A stretch of DNA of 64,000 nucleotides from Lysobacter_K sp043738095 (lineage in GTDB: Bacteria; Pseudomonadota; Gammaproteobacteria; Xanthomonadales; Xanthomonadaceae). The position numbers were made by a program, and so were the translations under genes. A model generated the notes under the pieces. That model did not search any database. It saw only the letters and a program-made list of their open reading frames with translations, and was not told the origin of the DNA. This document shows positions 19,605-30,788 of the stretch, one piece after another (the first letter of the stretch is position 1; every line of letters begins with the position of its first letter). The stretch spans positions 1 through 64,000 of the forward strand of contig JAYSZI010000064.1 in assembly GCA_043738095.1 (NCBI GenBank), written 5' to 3'.

Positions 19605-22600
19605 AACTAATCCTTGTCCTACGGGCTAACAATCGATTCTTTCCTGCTGAGACCTGTTCGGCCTGCGGTTCGTTTCGTTCAGACAACGGCGCAACGTTCG
19701 CGAGGTAATTGGCTAACGCACGCACGTTCGGGAACTCAAAGAGATTTATTGTGGTGAGCGGGGTGTCGAGTCGCTCCTCAAGCAGCTTCCCAGCCCGGAC
19801 CATGTCCAGCGAGGTCGCCCCCAACTCGAAAACGTTCTGCTCTACGCTCAGATCCTCGGTTCCCAGGATATCGCACCAGACCGAGGCTATGCGCGCCTCG
19901 AGTTCGTTCTTGGCAGGAACTCTGTCTGCGCGGGCGCTGGCTGTGAGCAATGGTTGCGGTAAGGCTGACCGGTCCTTCTTGCCGTTCAAGGTCAACGCGA
20001 ACCGATCCAAGCGCAGATAGGCGGTCGGTATCATGTATCCCGGCAGAAAATCGGCCAAGTGAGTTCTTAGGCTGCCTTCGTCGATGGCCACTTCGGCCGT
20101 GTAATAGGCGACAAGATGTTCGGCATTGCCCGGAGACGATTGCCGCGCGCGCAGATCGACGAGGCAGTCGACGATGCCCGGAAAGGAAGCGATCGCCGAT
20201 TCGACATCTGCGGTTTCAATCCGAAATCCGCGTAACTTAATCTGATAGTCGCTGCGTCCGAGATACTCGAGGTTGCCGTCGCTGCCAAGACGGGCAATGT
20301 CCCCGGTGTTATAGATGCGACGTCCCGTCCCGTCCTCGTTCTGCCAATCTACGAACCGTTCCACGGTGAGGTCCGGACGCTTGTAATACCCCTTGGCTAA
20401 GCCTTCGCCGCCGATATACAGCAGCCCGCGCTCGCCAACAGGCAACTGCTGCAAGTTTTCATCCAGCAGGTAAATCTCGGTATTTCGAATGGGCCGCCCG
20501 ATGCTTATCCGCTCGTGCTTCACAACCTGATGCACACACGACCAAATCGTGGTCTCTGTTGGGCCGTACATGTTCCAGAGCGAGGTCGTCCTCTCAAGAA
20601 GTTCGATGGCGAGGGTGTCCGGTAGAGATTCACCGCCGCAAAACGCCTTGATCTTTACCCCGGCCGGCCAACCCGCCTCCAGCATGATCTGCCAGGTGGA
20701 CGGGGTCGCTTGCATCGCCGTGATGCGCTTTCTGGCGACGAGTTCGTTCAACCTATAGCCGTTTCGAACCGACTGAGAATCGGCAATCACCACAGTTCCG
20801 CCGACGACCAACGGCAGATACAGTTCCAGCCCGGCGATATCGAAGGAAACCGTAGTAACCGCGAGCAACCGATCCTCTGCACCAAGTCCAGGCCGCTCGG
20901 ACATACTCAGCAACAGGTTGCTAAGAGCGCGATGGCTGACTTCGACACCTTTAGGTACTCCCGTCGAGCCCGAAGTAAAAAGGATGTACGCCGAATCGTC
21001 AGGAGCAAGGGAGGGAAACTTGAAATCCGCATCGGCCACCTGTATTTGCTTCAGCCCATCGAGGGTAACGACGCGGCCGTCCAGGCGGTCTCCTAATGTG
21101 GGTAGGCGCGACCCAAAGTCGTCGCCCACCACGACCAGGTCGAGTTCTGCAACTTCACACATAAGTGCCAGGCGCTTGGCGGGAAACTCCGGATCCATCG
21201 GTACGTAGCACGCGCCAGTTCTCACCACCGCCATCAACACCGTGAGCAAATCCTCGGAACGCGGCAAGCAAACTCCTACGCGACTTCCGCTGCCAATCCC
21301 GAGTCGGGTCAGTCTCGCTGCGGCACTATCGACGGCTTCGAGCAACTGTCCATAGTCGAGTGCGCGGTCCCCGAACTCCACCGCCGGGCAGCGCGGATTC
21401 TGTTTCGCGCGCTTCTCGAACAGAGAGAAGAAATCTTCGTCGGTTTCCAGGCTGACTTCACCGTTGAAATGGCGCAACAGCTTGCGATCTCCATCGCAAA
21501 GCAGGTTGTACTGATCTAGCGTGGGCATGCTATCCACGATCAGTTGCTCCACCAACAGCAACCATCTCGATATCAATAGCTCTGCTTCCTCCTTCGAGAG
21601 ATACGCCAGGTTGTAGTCAAGTTGAAGTTCCACATCCTGCTGAGGACCATAGTCGCAAATCGTGAACGTCAGCGGCGTCTGTTCGAATCCGTTGGTCAGG
21701 TAATACGCCTTGCCTGAGACACCTTCGATCTCGAACGTGTAATCCAAAAGCTGGTAATTGAAACTAATGTCGAAAAGTCTGCTGAGGTGCGAGCTCCGCA
21801 GACCGAGATCAGTGTGTAAGTGGCCAAGCGGGTAGCGTTGGTGTCGCATGTCATGACGCTGCACACGGATAATTTCCGCAAGCAGCTTCGCTCCCGCAAT
21901 TTCTCCGGGGAACGAAAGTCTCGTCGGACAGAAGCTCAGCGTGGTGCCAATTACCTGTTTGGCAGCCCAGGTCCTACGGTTATGCGTCGGGATACCGAAC
22001 ACGATGTCCGTGCAACCAGAAACGCGGGAAAAATAGATGTAGAGCGCCGTCAAATAAAGCTGGGCCGCACTGCCACCCTGGGATTGGGCGAACGCCTTAT
22101 GCTCCTCGAAACAACGCTGTCCCAAAGTGAGCGACGCTCTGCCACTTGGAACGGCTGTGGATCGTTCGGACTTCCGATGATATTTCTCGGTCAGCAACTT
22201 GGGGGGCAGTGTTTGAAACTTCTCGTTCCAGTAGCGCTTGTCGTTGCTATAGCGTAGCGAACGAGCGTACTGCGCCTCTTCCGGAAGCAAGGACAGGAAC
22301 GGCACCGCTTGCAGGTCTGCACCGCCGGTTTCCTGCAGTTGACGATAGATGTCTACTAACGCTTTTGCCCAGTTGGAGAAACCCCAACCATCGAGGAAGA
22401 CGTGGTGCGCAATCCCGTAGTACCAGTAGCGAACCGCGGATAGCTTGATCAACCCGCTTCGGAACGATGGCTCGTCGTCGAACTGGAACGAACGTGCATA
22501 GGACTCTTTGATGCGCTCAAGCGCCACCGTCTCAGCATCGGTGGCATCACTGAAGTCCACCAGATCGAGAGACTCTGGTGGATCGCCTAGATGCTGTACA

Positions 22601-22869
22601 ACGCCCTGGTGCGAAACACGGATTCTCAGTGAGAAGGCATCGGCAGACTTCATAAGTTGTCGATGAGCGTCCACAAGCGTCCGCATGTCGAGCTCGCCGT
22701 TGAAGTCGACGTACCCTCCGATGTTGTAGAGCGGTACGTTCTTGAACACCTGTTGATCGAGGAAAATATCCTGCTGAGCAGCCAGTAGCTGGTAAGTTGG
22801 AAGGCTTCCCGGCTTTTCCATGAGAGATTCTCGTGTTACCTGTGGGGTGTTTAAATCAAGAGCTCGCAT
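19585..22869 (-). CDS. NRPS initiation module C-A-T with leading (starter-like) condensation domain
   Basis: Protein of 1094 residues and the first synthetase in transcription order. A condensation domain comes first: AAQQDIFLDQ, PLYNIGGYVDF, and HHVFLDGWG near residue 156. A leading C domain of this style normally N-acylates the first amino acid with a fatty acid. The adenylation domain has FTSGSTGVPKG near 629, FDIAGLE near 675 and YGPTETTIW; my hand-aligned code is DILAFGMIWK, which I cannot assign (glycine-type DILQLGLIWK is the nearest I recall). The carrier domain has LGATSLD with serine near 1018, alanine replacing the usual second glycine. The ATG at 22869 overlaps the exporter gene by 19 nt; an in-frame ATG at 22821 is an alternative start. 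The next enzyme is the KS-AT-KR-DH-ACP PKS. Confidence 0.93.
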   Translation of the reverse strand: MRALDLNTPQVTRESLMEKPGSLPTYQLLAAQQDIFLDQQVFKNVPLYNIGGYVDFNGELDMRTLVDAHRQLMKSADAFSLRIRVSHQGVVQHLGDPPESLDLVDFSDATDAETVALERIKESYARSFQFDDEPSFRSGLIKLSAVRYWYYGIAHHVFLDGWGFSNWAKALVDIYRQLQETGGADLQAVPFLSLLPEEAQYARSLRYSNDKRYWNEKFQTLPPKLLTEKYHRKSERSTAVPSGRASLTLGQRCFEEHKAFAQSQGGSAAQLYLTALYIYFSRVSGCTDIVFGIPTHNRRTWAAKQVIGTTLSFCPTRLSFPGEIAGAKLLAEIIRVQRHDMRHQRYPLGHLHTDLGLRSSHLSRLFDISFNYQLLDYTFEIEGVSGKAYYLTNGFEQTPLTFTICDYGPQQDVELQLDYNLAYLSKEEAELLISRWLLLVEQLIVDSMPTLDQYNLLCDGDRKLLRHFNGEVSLETDEDFFSLFEKRAKQNPRCPAVEFGDRALDYGQLLEAVDSAAARLTRLGIGSGSRVGVCLPRSEDLLTVLMAVVRTGACYVPMDPEFPAKRLALMCEVAELDLVVVGDDFGSRLPTLGDRLDGRVVTLDGLKQIQVADADFKFPSLAPDDSAYILFTSGSTGVPKGVEVSHRALSNLLLSMSERPGLGAEDRLLAVTTVSFDIAGLELYLPLVVGGTVVIADSQSVRNGYRLNELVARKRITAMQATPSTWQIMLEAGWPAGVKIKAFCGGESLPDTLAIELLERTTSLWNMYGPTETTIWSCVHQVVKHERISIGRPIRNTEIYLLDENLQQLPVGERGLLYIGGEGLAKGYYKRPDLTVERFVDWQNEDGTGRRIYNTGDIARLGSDGNLEYLGRSDYQIKLRGFRIETADVESAIASFPGIVDCLVDLRARQSSPGNAEHLVAYYTAEVAIDEGSLRTHLADFLPGYMIPTAYLRLDRFALTLNGKKDRSALPQPLLTASARADRVPAKNELEARIASVWCDILGTEDLSVEQNVFELGATSLDMVRAGKLLEERLDTPLTTINLFEFPNVRALANYLANVAPLSERNEPQAEQVSAGKNRLLARRTRISYEAAVS

Positions 22870-24563
22870 GCTTCTTCGGTTGCATCCGACTGCGACCGTT
22901 GCGGATCCTGCTCGACTATCCGATCTACAGCCCCATTACTCATGTAGATCAGTTTGTCGGCATAACCGAAGTAGCGATCATCGTGGGAGATGACTAGAAC
23001 CAACTTATTTCTATGCTTCAGGTCCGGAAGAATTTTCGAGTAGAAAACTTCTTTGAAGCGGGGGTCCTGATCTGCCGCCCACTCGTCGAAAATGCAGATA
23101 CTCCTGTCTTCGAGCAACAAGACCAGCAGCGCGAGTCGTCGTCGCTGCCCATCGGACAAGGCAATCGTATCGATCTCATCACCGCTGATGCTGACTTTGC
23201 CGTCCAGATCCAGGTAATGCAGATACTCCGCGATACGTGCCTTGTCTGCGCAATCAGCCCCGTACAATCGCTTGAACAAGTGATAGTCGGAATAGATGGC
23301 GGATATGTTCTGCCTGGCCGAAATCAGGGTATCCGCGTTGACGATTTGATCGTCGAAGCGGATACGTCCGGACGACGGGTGATAATGGAGAGAGATGCAT
23401 TTGCCCAGCGTCGACTTGCCGGAGCCGTTGCCGCCGACAATAAAGCTGATGTCTCCGCGCTTGAGGACCAGATTGATCGGCTTCAGCCCAAAACTATCGC
23501 TTCCGTTTTCGTACGAGTAAGTCAGATCCTCGATTCGCAGGCACTGCCAATCCGGACCGATGGCTGCCGTACCGCCTAACGGCTCTACCGAGAGCTGCCG
23601 ATAGAACTCCTGTAGCTTCGCGAGAGAAACTTGGCCCTGCCGCACGATTCCCATCGTGTTCAGGATAAAACCGACAGGACCGGTTAGATAAAGCAAGGCC
23701 ATGACGATGCCGAACAGTTCGAGCTGGCTAATGTGATAGCTGTAGGGAAGATGGAAAACGACGATGCCGATGACCAGGAAGGAAATGATTCCGCCATAGT
23801 TCTCGGCAAAGGCGAAAAGCACGTAACCTTTGATGGTTTCCCGCAAAGCTTTCTTTTCGGGCAGGCACAGTTCCTCAGCATGGAACCGCTCCGCTTTGCG
23901 CTGGTTCAACTTCAGCTCTTTCGCCCCCGCAACCAGGTCTCTCACGCCAGCCTGGACTATGTCGTGGTGGTTCCTGGACTTGGCGAAAAACCGGGTCGCA
24001 AAGTGCAATGGCACCTGATAGGTCACTACTGCGACGGCAAGAGCAAGCACTACGAAGATAAATACTTTGTAGTCCAAGTAAATTAAGTAGGATAGTGTGC
24101 CGAGTATGGTCACCACGTATCCCCAAATCACCGGCAAGGTCGTCGCCGCGTTGGTGATGTTCGGAATGTCGAGGTTGATTATATTGATAAGCTTGGGCTG
24201 ACCAATGCGCTCAAACTCGATGTAAGACAGCTTCTGTATCCTGTCGTACAGGCTCAGGCGATGCTGTACAGATGCACTTTTCGCGATGTATGTCGACAAG
24301 ATAGATGAGCAGGTTTTGAAAACGATCAACGTCGCGCAAGCCACGACGAAGAACGTGGCCAACTCGGACGTAGGGGAATTGAAGAAGGAATAGGTTTCCA
24401 CCTGTAGTTGATCCAGAACCGTCATGTCGCTGGCAACGGCATACATGATGAAAGGGATAAGCAACGAGTGGCACACGCCGGTAAATATGCCGAGCAGTAT
24501 CGAAACGAAGAACAGATTGGGTGACAATTTCCAGTAAAGATCGCTAAGCCGCCTCAGTTCCAT
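22851..24563 (-). CDS. Cyclic-peptide/siderophore-type ABC exporter (PvdE/SyrD-like)
   Basis: A fused half-transporter of 570 residues: an N-terminal membrane domain of about six helices (first hydrophobic stretch near residues 15-45), then an ATPase domain with Walker A GGNGSGKST near 374, signature LSDGQRRR near 468 and Walker B ICIFDEWAAD near 486. These features and the length match the cyclic-peptide transporter family that includes PvdE and SyrD, which move NRPS products across the inner membrane. It lies 4 nt after the acylase, and its ribosome site (AGGTGAG) overlaps the acylase stop codon; it overlaps the first NRPS by 19 nt. The position predicts export of this cluster's acylated intermediate to the periplasm. 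The family call is strong; the cargo is inferred. Confidence 0.92.
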   Translation of the reverse strand: MELRRLSDLYWKLSPNLFFVSILLGIFTGVCHSLLIPFIMYAVASDMTVLDQLQVETYSFFNSPTSELATFFVVACATLIVFKTCSSILSTYIAKSASVQHRLSLYDRIQKLSYIEFERIGQPKLINIINLDIPNITNAATTLPVIWGYVVTILGTLSYLIYLDYKVFIFVVLALAVAVVTYQVPLHFATRFFAKSRNHHDIVQAGVRDLVAGAKELKLNQRKAERFHAEELCLPEKKALRETIKGYVLFAFAENYGGIISFLVIGIVVFHLPYSYHISQLELFGIVMALLYLTGPVGFILNTMGIVRQGQVSLAKLQEFYRQLSVEPLGGTAAIGPDWQCLRIEDLTYSYENGSDSFGLKPINLVLKRGDISFIVGGNGSGKSTLGKCISLHYHPSSGRIRFDDQIVNADTLISARQNISAIYSDYHLFKRLYGADCADKARIAEYLHYLDLDGKVSISGDEIDTIALSDGQRRRLALLVLLLEDRSICIFDEWAADQDPRFKEVFYSKILPDLKHRNKLVLVISHDDRYFGYADKLIYMSNGAVDRIVEQDPQRSQSDATEEACELLI

Positions 24564-24567
24564 TTTC

Positions 24568-27036
24568 TCACCTTCCGTCGCTCGGCTGGAGCTGCAGAAC
24601 GCCTGCAGACGCTTGCGTGCTCATCGGCAGGTAGCGCCCCTCTGCGTAGAGAGAGATAAAGTCATCGTAATGGGGGCTGATCGGATTACCGCTTTGCCCC
24701 GTAGCGCTGATGAAGTAGCTTTTCCCGGACCCGCCCATGTCGATGATCTGGCGGTACGTCGCACCGAAGAATTGAAGGAATCGGCTGTTGTCGCCTAAAC
24801 TGAAAGGCGCGGCATTGACGGTTTCTGCGCCGCCTTCCGTACCGGCTTCCCGATGGAAGAAATGGTGGAAGAAGCTATCCTCGGCATAAGGATTCGCCGG
24901 AGCGAGCTCGTGTTTGCTGAACGGAAAATGTGGAAATTGGGTCTTGTGAAGACTTGACCACTGGCTTCGGTCATTGTCCAACCGCTGCGACAGTTCGTTG
25001 ATCGCATGATCCAGCGCTGCGTAGAGGATGTCGTTGCAGCTCTCCCGCGCCTGAGTAGTCTTGTAGTCGCATACATCGGAGCGGTGCTGATTTGACAGAA
25101 TGTCTTCGAGCAGTGGTAGATGGATGTTGTTCACCATTCGCGTCAGACTCTGGCGTGCAGCCGGCGCAAAATTGGCGGCATTGATGTCGTCTTCAATAAG
25201 CAGATGGTAAAAGTGACCCGTCCATGAAGCGAAAATGGATGCAGCCGAGCTGTCGGCACTCATTCGGCCATCCCAGGATTTAAGCACGTCGAGAATCTGC
25301 TTCTGACGCTCGGTCTTGGGCGGCAGCGACTGGAGATGGCTCAAGATCGAACTTTTTCCTGGGGTCTGCACGTCCAGTTGGAGCCTGACCATATCCTCCG
25401 CCGTCAGCTTTGACCGCTTTGCTGCGATAAGGCGGGAGATTTCGGCGGTAATTCGGTCGGACCGATAATCGGGAGCCCAGTCGGAACTTAGGTGATAGGG
25501 ATAGTCGTCGCCAACGATCTTGTTGTTCGCTGTGACGATGAAGCCTTCCTTTGGGTTGAATGCGCTAGGCACTTCGGCGCGTGGAATCCAGCCTTGCCAC
25601 TGGTTCGCACTTTTCCAGCCGATGCTGGGAACGCTTCCGTCCCCTTGAGCCCGGAGCGGGAACAACCCCGGCGCGATGTGGCCGATGTTGCCGAGGCCGT
25701 CCGCATAAACGAAAATATGCGCCGGCGCTACGAACGTTTTCAGGGCGTCGCGGAATTCGTCCCAGTTGGATGCGTAGTTGAGCTGCAGCAAAGCGCTAAA
25801 GCTGCCACCGTCCTCGTCGTCTCCTGTCCAACGGAGGCTATAGGCGAATTCCTGCAATTCTCCTACGACGTCGCTTAGGACCGGGCCGTGTACTGTCCTG
25901 CGAATGTTGATCGTGCGCGGCCGCTGCTCCCGCCGCAGAAAATCCTTGCGGATCTTGATCTCTTCCCTGCGGACCTGCATCTTGAGATAGCGGCCGTCGA
26001 CTTCATACTCGTTCTTGTTCAGCGGATTGAGCTTCTCCAGAAAAATGTCCTGCGTATCGGCCAGCAGGTTCGTCAGTCCCCAGGAGATGTCTCGGTTTTT
26101 TCCTATGACGACAAACGGCAGACCCGGAAAGGTGGCGCCGATGGCGTGGAGCCGGTCGCCGGACAACTCCGCCAAGTACCAAAGGGTCGGCATGGTGTTG
26201 GCGAGATGTGGATCGTTGGCCAGCAGCGGCTTTTTGCTGGCAGTATGCTCACCGGAAATTACCCAACTATTGCTTCCGATAAACTTTGCGGGCGCATAGT
26301 AAGGGTTCTCCGCCTGGCCCAGGAGCTCATCGAAACGGAAATCGCGCTGGTCGAGCAGACCGGCCAGGTGCATATGTCGCAAGTCGACCTTTGGCAAAAG
26401 AAGATTGGCCTTCTCTGGACCTAACGCCTGGACCAGCAATGTGCGATGGATCTCAAATCCGTAGTTGCTCGACAACTGCCATGACATCAATTGCATCCAC
26501 ACGAGCGAGTCTTGTGGTTTCCATGGCTCCGGTTGGTACTGAAGGATGGCGAATTCCGGCGGCAATTGTCGCAGTTGCTTTATCCCCTCGTTTACGCCTG
26601 CTACGTAATGACGTAATACCTGCCGCTCTTTCTCCGGCAGCCGCTGCCAAATCCTTTCTGCGCCGCGGCGCAGATCCAGAGTTCGCATGAAGATATCCGA
26701 GCTCAACGAGTCGTTACCCAGGACTTCACTCAGGCGACCGGATCCAATGCGGCGGCTCATTTCCATTTGCCACAGCCGATCCTGGGCATGAACGAAGCCG
26801 AGCCCAAAGTACACGTCGAGGTCGTTTTTGGCAGATACCCGCGGAACGGATTGTGCCGTCCTGGAGATGGTTACCCGGTCAGTGATTCCAGAAACGTCGA
26901 TCGCCGTGTCCGTGATCGGCAAGCTCATATGTAGGTATCCGAAGATCACCCCAGAGATCGCGAGCATTGGAAACGCAACAAAGGTAATAATTCTGGAAAG
27001 AAACGGGCGCGTACTCCAAAGACTTAGGAGCCGCAT
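24568..27036 (-). CDS. Penicillin-acylase-family Ntn hydrolase (PvdQ-like acylase)
   Basis: Protein of 822 residues with a single N-terminal hydrophobic segment (about 17-36), consistent with a signal anchor and periplasmic location. The family hallmark is IGSNSWVISG: autocatalytic cleavage before Ser255 would free a beta chain whose N-terminal serine is the nucleophile. ANDPHL and the alpha-chain region with FGLGFVHAQDRLWQMEM are also typical of the family. Members cleave amide bonds: penicillin G, acyl-homoserine lactones, or, for PvdQ, the fatty acyl group on pyoverdine precursor. As the first gene of an NRPS operon that begins with a starter-like C domain, it most likely removes an N-acyl group from the exported product. 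No strong ribosome site precedes the ATG at 27036, so the exact start is uncertain. Self-resistance or quorum quenching are alternatives. Confidence 0.92.
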   Translation of the reverse strand: MRLLSLWSTRPFLSRIITFVAFPMLAISGVIFGYLHMSLPITDTAIDVSGITDRVTISRTAQSVPRVSAKNDLDVYFGLGFVHAQDRLWQMEMSRRIGSGRLSEVLGNDSLSSDIFMRTLDLRRGAERIWQRLPEKERQVLRHYVAGVNEGIKQLRQLPPEFAILQYQPEPWKPQDSLVWMQLMSWQLSSNYGFEIHRTLLVQALGPEKANLLLPKVDLRHMHLAGLLDQRDFRFDELLGQAENPYYAPAKFIGSNSWVISGEHTASKKPLLANDPHLANTMPTLWYLAELSGDRLHAIGATFPGLPFVVIGKNRDISWGLTNLLADTQDIFLEKLNPLNKNEYEVDGRYLKMQVRREEIKIRKDFLRREQRPRTINIRRTVHGPVLSDVVGELQEFAYSLRWTGDDEDGGSFSALLQLNYASNWDEFRDALKTFVAPAHIFVYADGLGNIGHIAPGLFPLRAQGDGSVPSIGWKSANQWQGWIPRAEVPSAFNPKEGFIVTANNKIVGDDYPYHLSSDWAPDYRSDRITAEISRLIAAKRSKLTAEDMVRLQLDVQTPGKSSILSHLQSLPPKTERQKQILDVLKSWDGRMSADSSAASIFASWTGHFYHLLIEDDINAANFAPAARQSLTRMVNNIHLPLLEDILSNQHRSDVCDYKTTQARESCNDILYAALDHAINELSQRLDNDRSQWSSLHKTQFPHFPFSKHELAPANPYAEDSFFHHFFHREAGTEGGAETVNAAPFSLGDNSRFLQFFGATYRQIIDMGGSGKSYFISATGQSGNPISPHYDDFISLYAEGRYLPMSTQASAGVLQLQPSDGR

Positions 27037-27302
27037 GCGCTGTCAACTTTTGAGAAATTGCTGGGCTTGACCTGAGTGCCGTCAACGCCAGAAGGCGGCA
27101 GCCGACCAGCGGAAGCAATTGTACGGACGCCGGCGCAATGTGCGTATGCAACGCGCGATACTATTTTTCGGATTGGCGCAAGGCCGCATCCTTGCCACTC
27201 ACACTTCAGAGTGAACATCTTTGGAACCTCCAGCGCGCTCCCTGCCCAACCAGGAACACTAGCATTGTCTCTTCGCCACGCGCAACTCAAAACGATTCTT
27301 TG
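27037..27302. other. Upstream region of the NRPS-PKS operon, no gene seen
   Basis: No coding sequence with family character is visible on either strand. It must hold the operon promoter if transcription starts at the acylase gene. The best candidate I found on the minus strand is TTGACG followed 17 nt later by AGCAAT, a poor -10, so I do not call it as a promoter. A TTGACA just 5 nt before the acylase ATG is too close to act as a -35 for that start. Confidence 0.4.
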
Positions 27303-27607
27303 TTAGGGAAACGCTGATCAATTCAGTTCCTTCGCAAGCGGTCAAGCGCGGGTGCGTGTCGGCGACATTTCCGCCGCGCCGCGCTGGGATTCTTGTGGAA
27401 TCGAGCGCTTTTTGCGCTTGAATGACCTGTTTGAGCGGGCAACCGGGTCCGCCGCCGCCGATCACCACAGGCATAGCTTCCCCCTGACCTGATACAAATT
27501 GCTCAACGCAAAAAACAGCGTGTGGAGTTGCGCATCGTTCTTGCGCAACCCCCGGTAGCGCACCTTCTTGTGCTTGAACCAAAAGAATAGAGCCAAAATC
27601 TTGACCT
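27303..27607 (-). pseudogene. IS5-family transposase remnant (C-terminal end) with terminal repeat
   Basis: On the minus strand, just below 27607, one frame reads WFKHKKVRYRGLRKN, then AQLHTLF and ALSNLYQVRGKL. This is the conserved C-terminal tail of IS5-family transposases; the rest of the gene is gone. About 150 nt further on, the sequence ends at 27303 with a terminal-repeat-like stretch (plus strand TTAG then GGAAACGCTGATC), and TTAG fits the YTAR target preferred by IS5 elements. The conventional start-to-stop frame here is out of phase with the transposase tail, so it is not a gene. The other end has been lost or replaced near 27607. Confidence 0.75.
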
Positions 27608-27778
27608 AGATGGAGTATCCGGTCGTTGCGATGACAACTTCATTAAGAACAGATCTTAAATGTTGGCCTGATACAAAGTTCTTGGCTGGGCCTCGGGATC
27701 TTCCGGGTCAGCGAGAGCAAGCTCCCCACCGAACTCCCCGTGCTTATCCCCCATTTTTAGCAGCTGCCAAAAGTGGAG
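27608..27778. other. Spacer between IS5 and IS3 remnants
   Basis: No gene. Its right part (about 27745-27778) contains CCCCCATTTTTAGCAG, which probably represents the terminal inverted repeat and tail of the adjacent IS3-type remnant. Nothing else is recognisable. Confidence 0.4.
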
Positions 27779-28535
27779 CTAAGCGGCCAATGCTAATCGC
27801 TGCATTGGAGTGATGCCGCCGAGCGCCATGTTCGGCGCTCGTGGTTGTATGTCCATAACCAGTGGGTCGCAGGTTCCTGCACCTCGTCGATCGAATCGAA
27901 CAGAAGTTGGGCCAGCCAGCCGTGACGCAAGGTGCGGTTGTAGCGTTCGATGTAGGTGTTCTGCTGCGGGTTGCCTGGCTGGATGTAATTTAGTCCAGCT
28001 TGATTCCGTGTTGCTCGGCCCATTTCTGCAGGGTGCCGCTGACGTATTCCGGGCCGTTATCGCAGCGGATCGCAGCGGGCTTTCCGCGCCACTCGATGAT
28101 CCGGTCCAGCGAACGGATCACCCGCGCGGACGGCAGCGACCGGTCGACCTCAATGCTGATTGCTACGCGGCTGAAGTCATCCAGCACGTTGAACAGGCGA
28201 AAGCTGCGGCCGTCGCTGAGCTGGTCGCGCATGAAGTCCATCGACCACACATGGTTGATCGCCTCGGGGCACCGCCAGCGGTTACGGCCGCTCGCGCGCC
28301 AACCGCTTTCTTGGCAGGTTCAACTCCAAATCCCGATAGATCCGATACACGCGCTTGTGGTTCCAGGCGTAGCCCTTGACGTTGCGCAGGTGCAGGAAGC
28401 ACAGGCCAAAGCCCCAGTTCTTCTGGTTGTAGGTCAGCCGCACCAGCCAGTCGGCGATATGGGCGAAACCGGCCTTCCCAAGAACGTCCTGCGGGAGGCT
28501 ATCCAACAATGGTTGTCGGTCTAAACGGCGATTGA
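27779..28535 (-). pseudogene. IS3-family transposase OrfB remnant with multiple frameshifts
   Basis: Pieces of an IS3-type OrfB integrase domain occur in sequence on the minus strand but in changing frames. From 28509 to 28282 one frame reads NHKRVYRIYRDLELNLPRK; from about 28250 to 28000 another reads MDFMRDQLSDGRSFR, FNVLDDFSRVAI and CDNGPEY (the DDE aspartates); from about 28015 to 27850 a third reads YIQPGNPQQNTYIERYNRT (the glutamate). A last shift near 27838 restores NMALGGITPMQRLALAA and the stop at 27779. OrfA and the start of OrfB are absent. The element cannot transpose by itself. Confidence 0.85.
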
Positions 28536-28645
28536 GCCATAAGAGTCATGCCCCCCGGACCGCTTATGCTTTACTGAGAATGATAATTCGGCCATACCGG
28601 CCAAACTATGCTTTCCAGAACACATTGCACGTCAAGATCGGCATG

Positions 28646-28721
28646 TGGTGGGCCCACCAGGACTCGAACCTGGAACCAAAGGATTATGAGTCCTCTGCTC
28701 TAACCATTGAGCTATAGGCCC
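28646..28721 (-). tRNA. tRNA-Ile (CAT anticodon, ileX type)
   Basis: A 76-nt cloverleaf on the minus strand from GGGCCTA at 28721 to an encoded CCA at 28646. The acceptor stem GGGCCTA/TGGGCCC pairs with one G-T, the T arm is GGTTCGAGTCC, and the anticodon loop CTCATAA places CAT at plus positions 28686-28688. The GACTCATAATC context is that of the AUA-reading isoleucine tRNA whose C34 is modified to lysidine by TilS, rather than a methionine tRNA. It sits between the IS remnants and rpoD and is a plausible boundary for the NRPS-PKS region. Confidence 0.95.
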
Positions 28722-28804
28722 GCGCGGTGCTGCGAAACGGTAACGGTCGCCGACACATCGCGCCAGCGTTTTCTAAGGACTCTCGCTCTAGCCGCACTGC
28801 AAGA

Positions 28805-28837
28805 ACCAAAAAGAAGCCCCGCATCCGGCGGGGCTTC
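28805..28837 (-). terminator. Rho-independent terminator of rpoD
   Basis: Perfect 10-bp inverted repeat GAAGCCCCGC (28813-28822) and GCGGGGCTTC (28828-28837) with a 5-nt loop. On the minus strand it is followed directly by TTTTTGG. It begins 22 nt beyond the rpoD stop. Confidence 0.93.
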
Positions 28838-28858
28838 CTGCTTGCGGGAACGCGCCGA

Positions 28859-30715
<1,857 letters not shown>

Positions 30716-30743
30716 GGGGTGCGCCGAGTGAGGTGAACTAACT

Positions 30744-30752
30744 ATTATACCA
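30744..30752 (-). promoter_or_regulatory. Extended -10 promoter element for rpoD
   Basis: Minus strand TGGTATAAT: a consensus TATAAT (30749-30744) with the extended-10 TGn. It lies 29 nt before the rpoD ATG. No good -35 is found at 17 nt, which fits an extended -10 promoter. Confidence 0.65.
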
Positions 30753-30788
30753 GCGGCGCGCCGGGTTTCCTTGGATCACGCCGGAGAA

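Noticed and set aside
27259..27582. A 107-codon minus-strand frame as a gene
   Set aside because: It is out of phase with the recognisable IS5 transposase tail in the same place; only the tail has family character.
27810..28379. A 189-codon plus-strand frame
   Set aside because: It is antisense to the IS3 OrfB remnant, which carries the conserved motifs.
28646..28721. Reading the CAT-anticodon tRNA as methionine
   Set aside because: The anticodon arm and acceptor stem match the lysidine-modified isoleucine type rather than elongator or initiator methionine tRNA.
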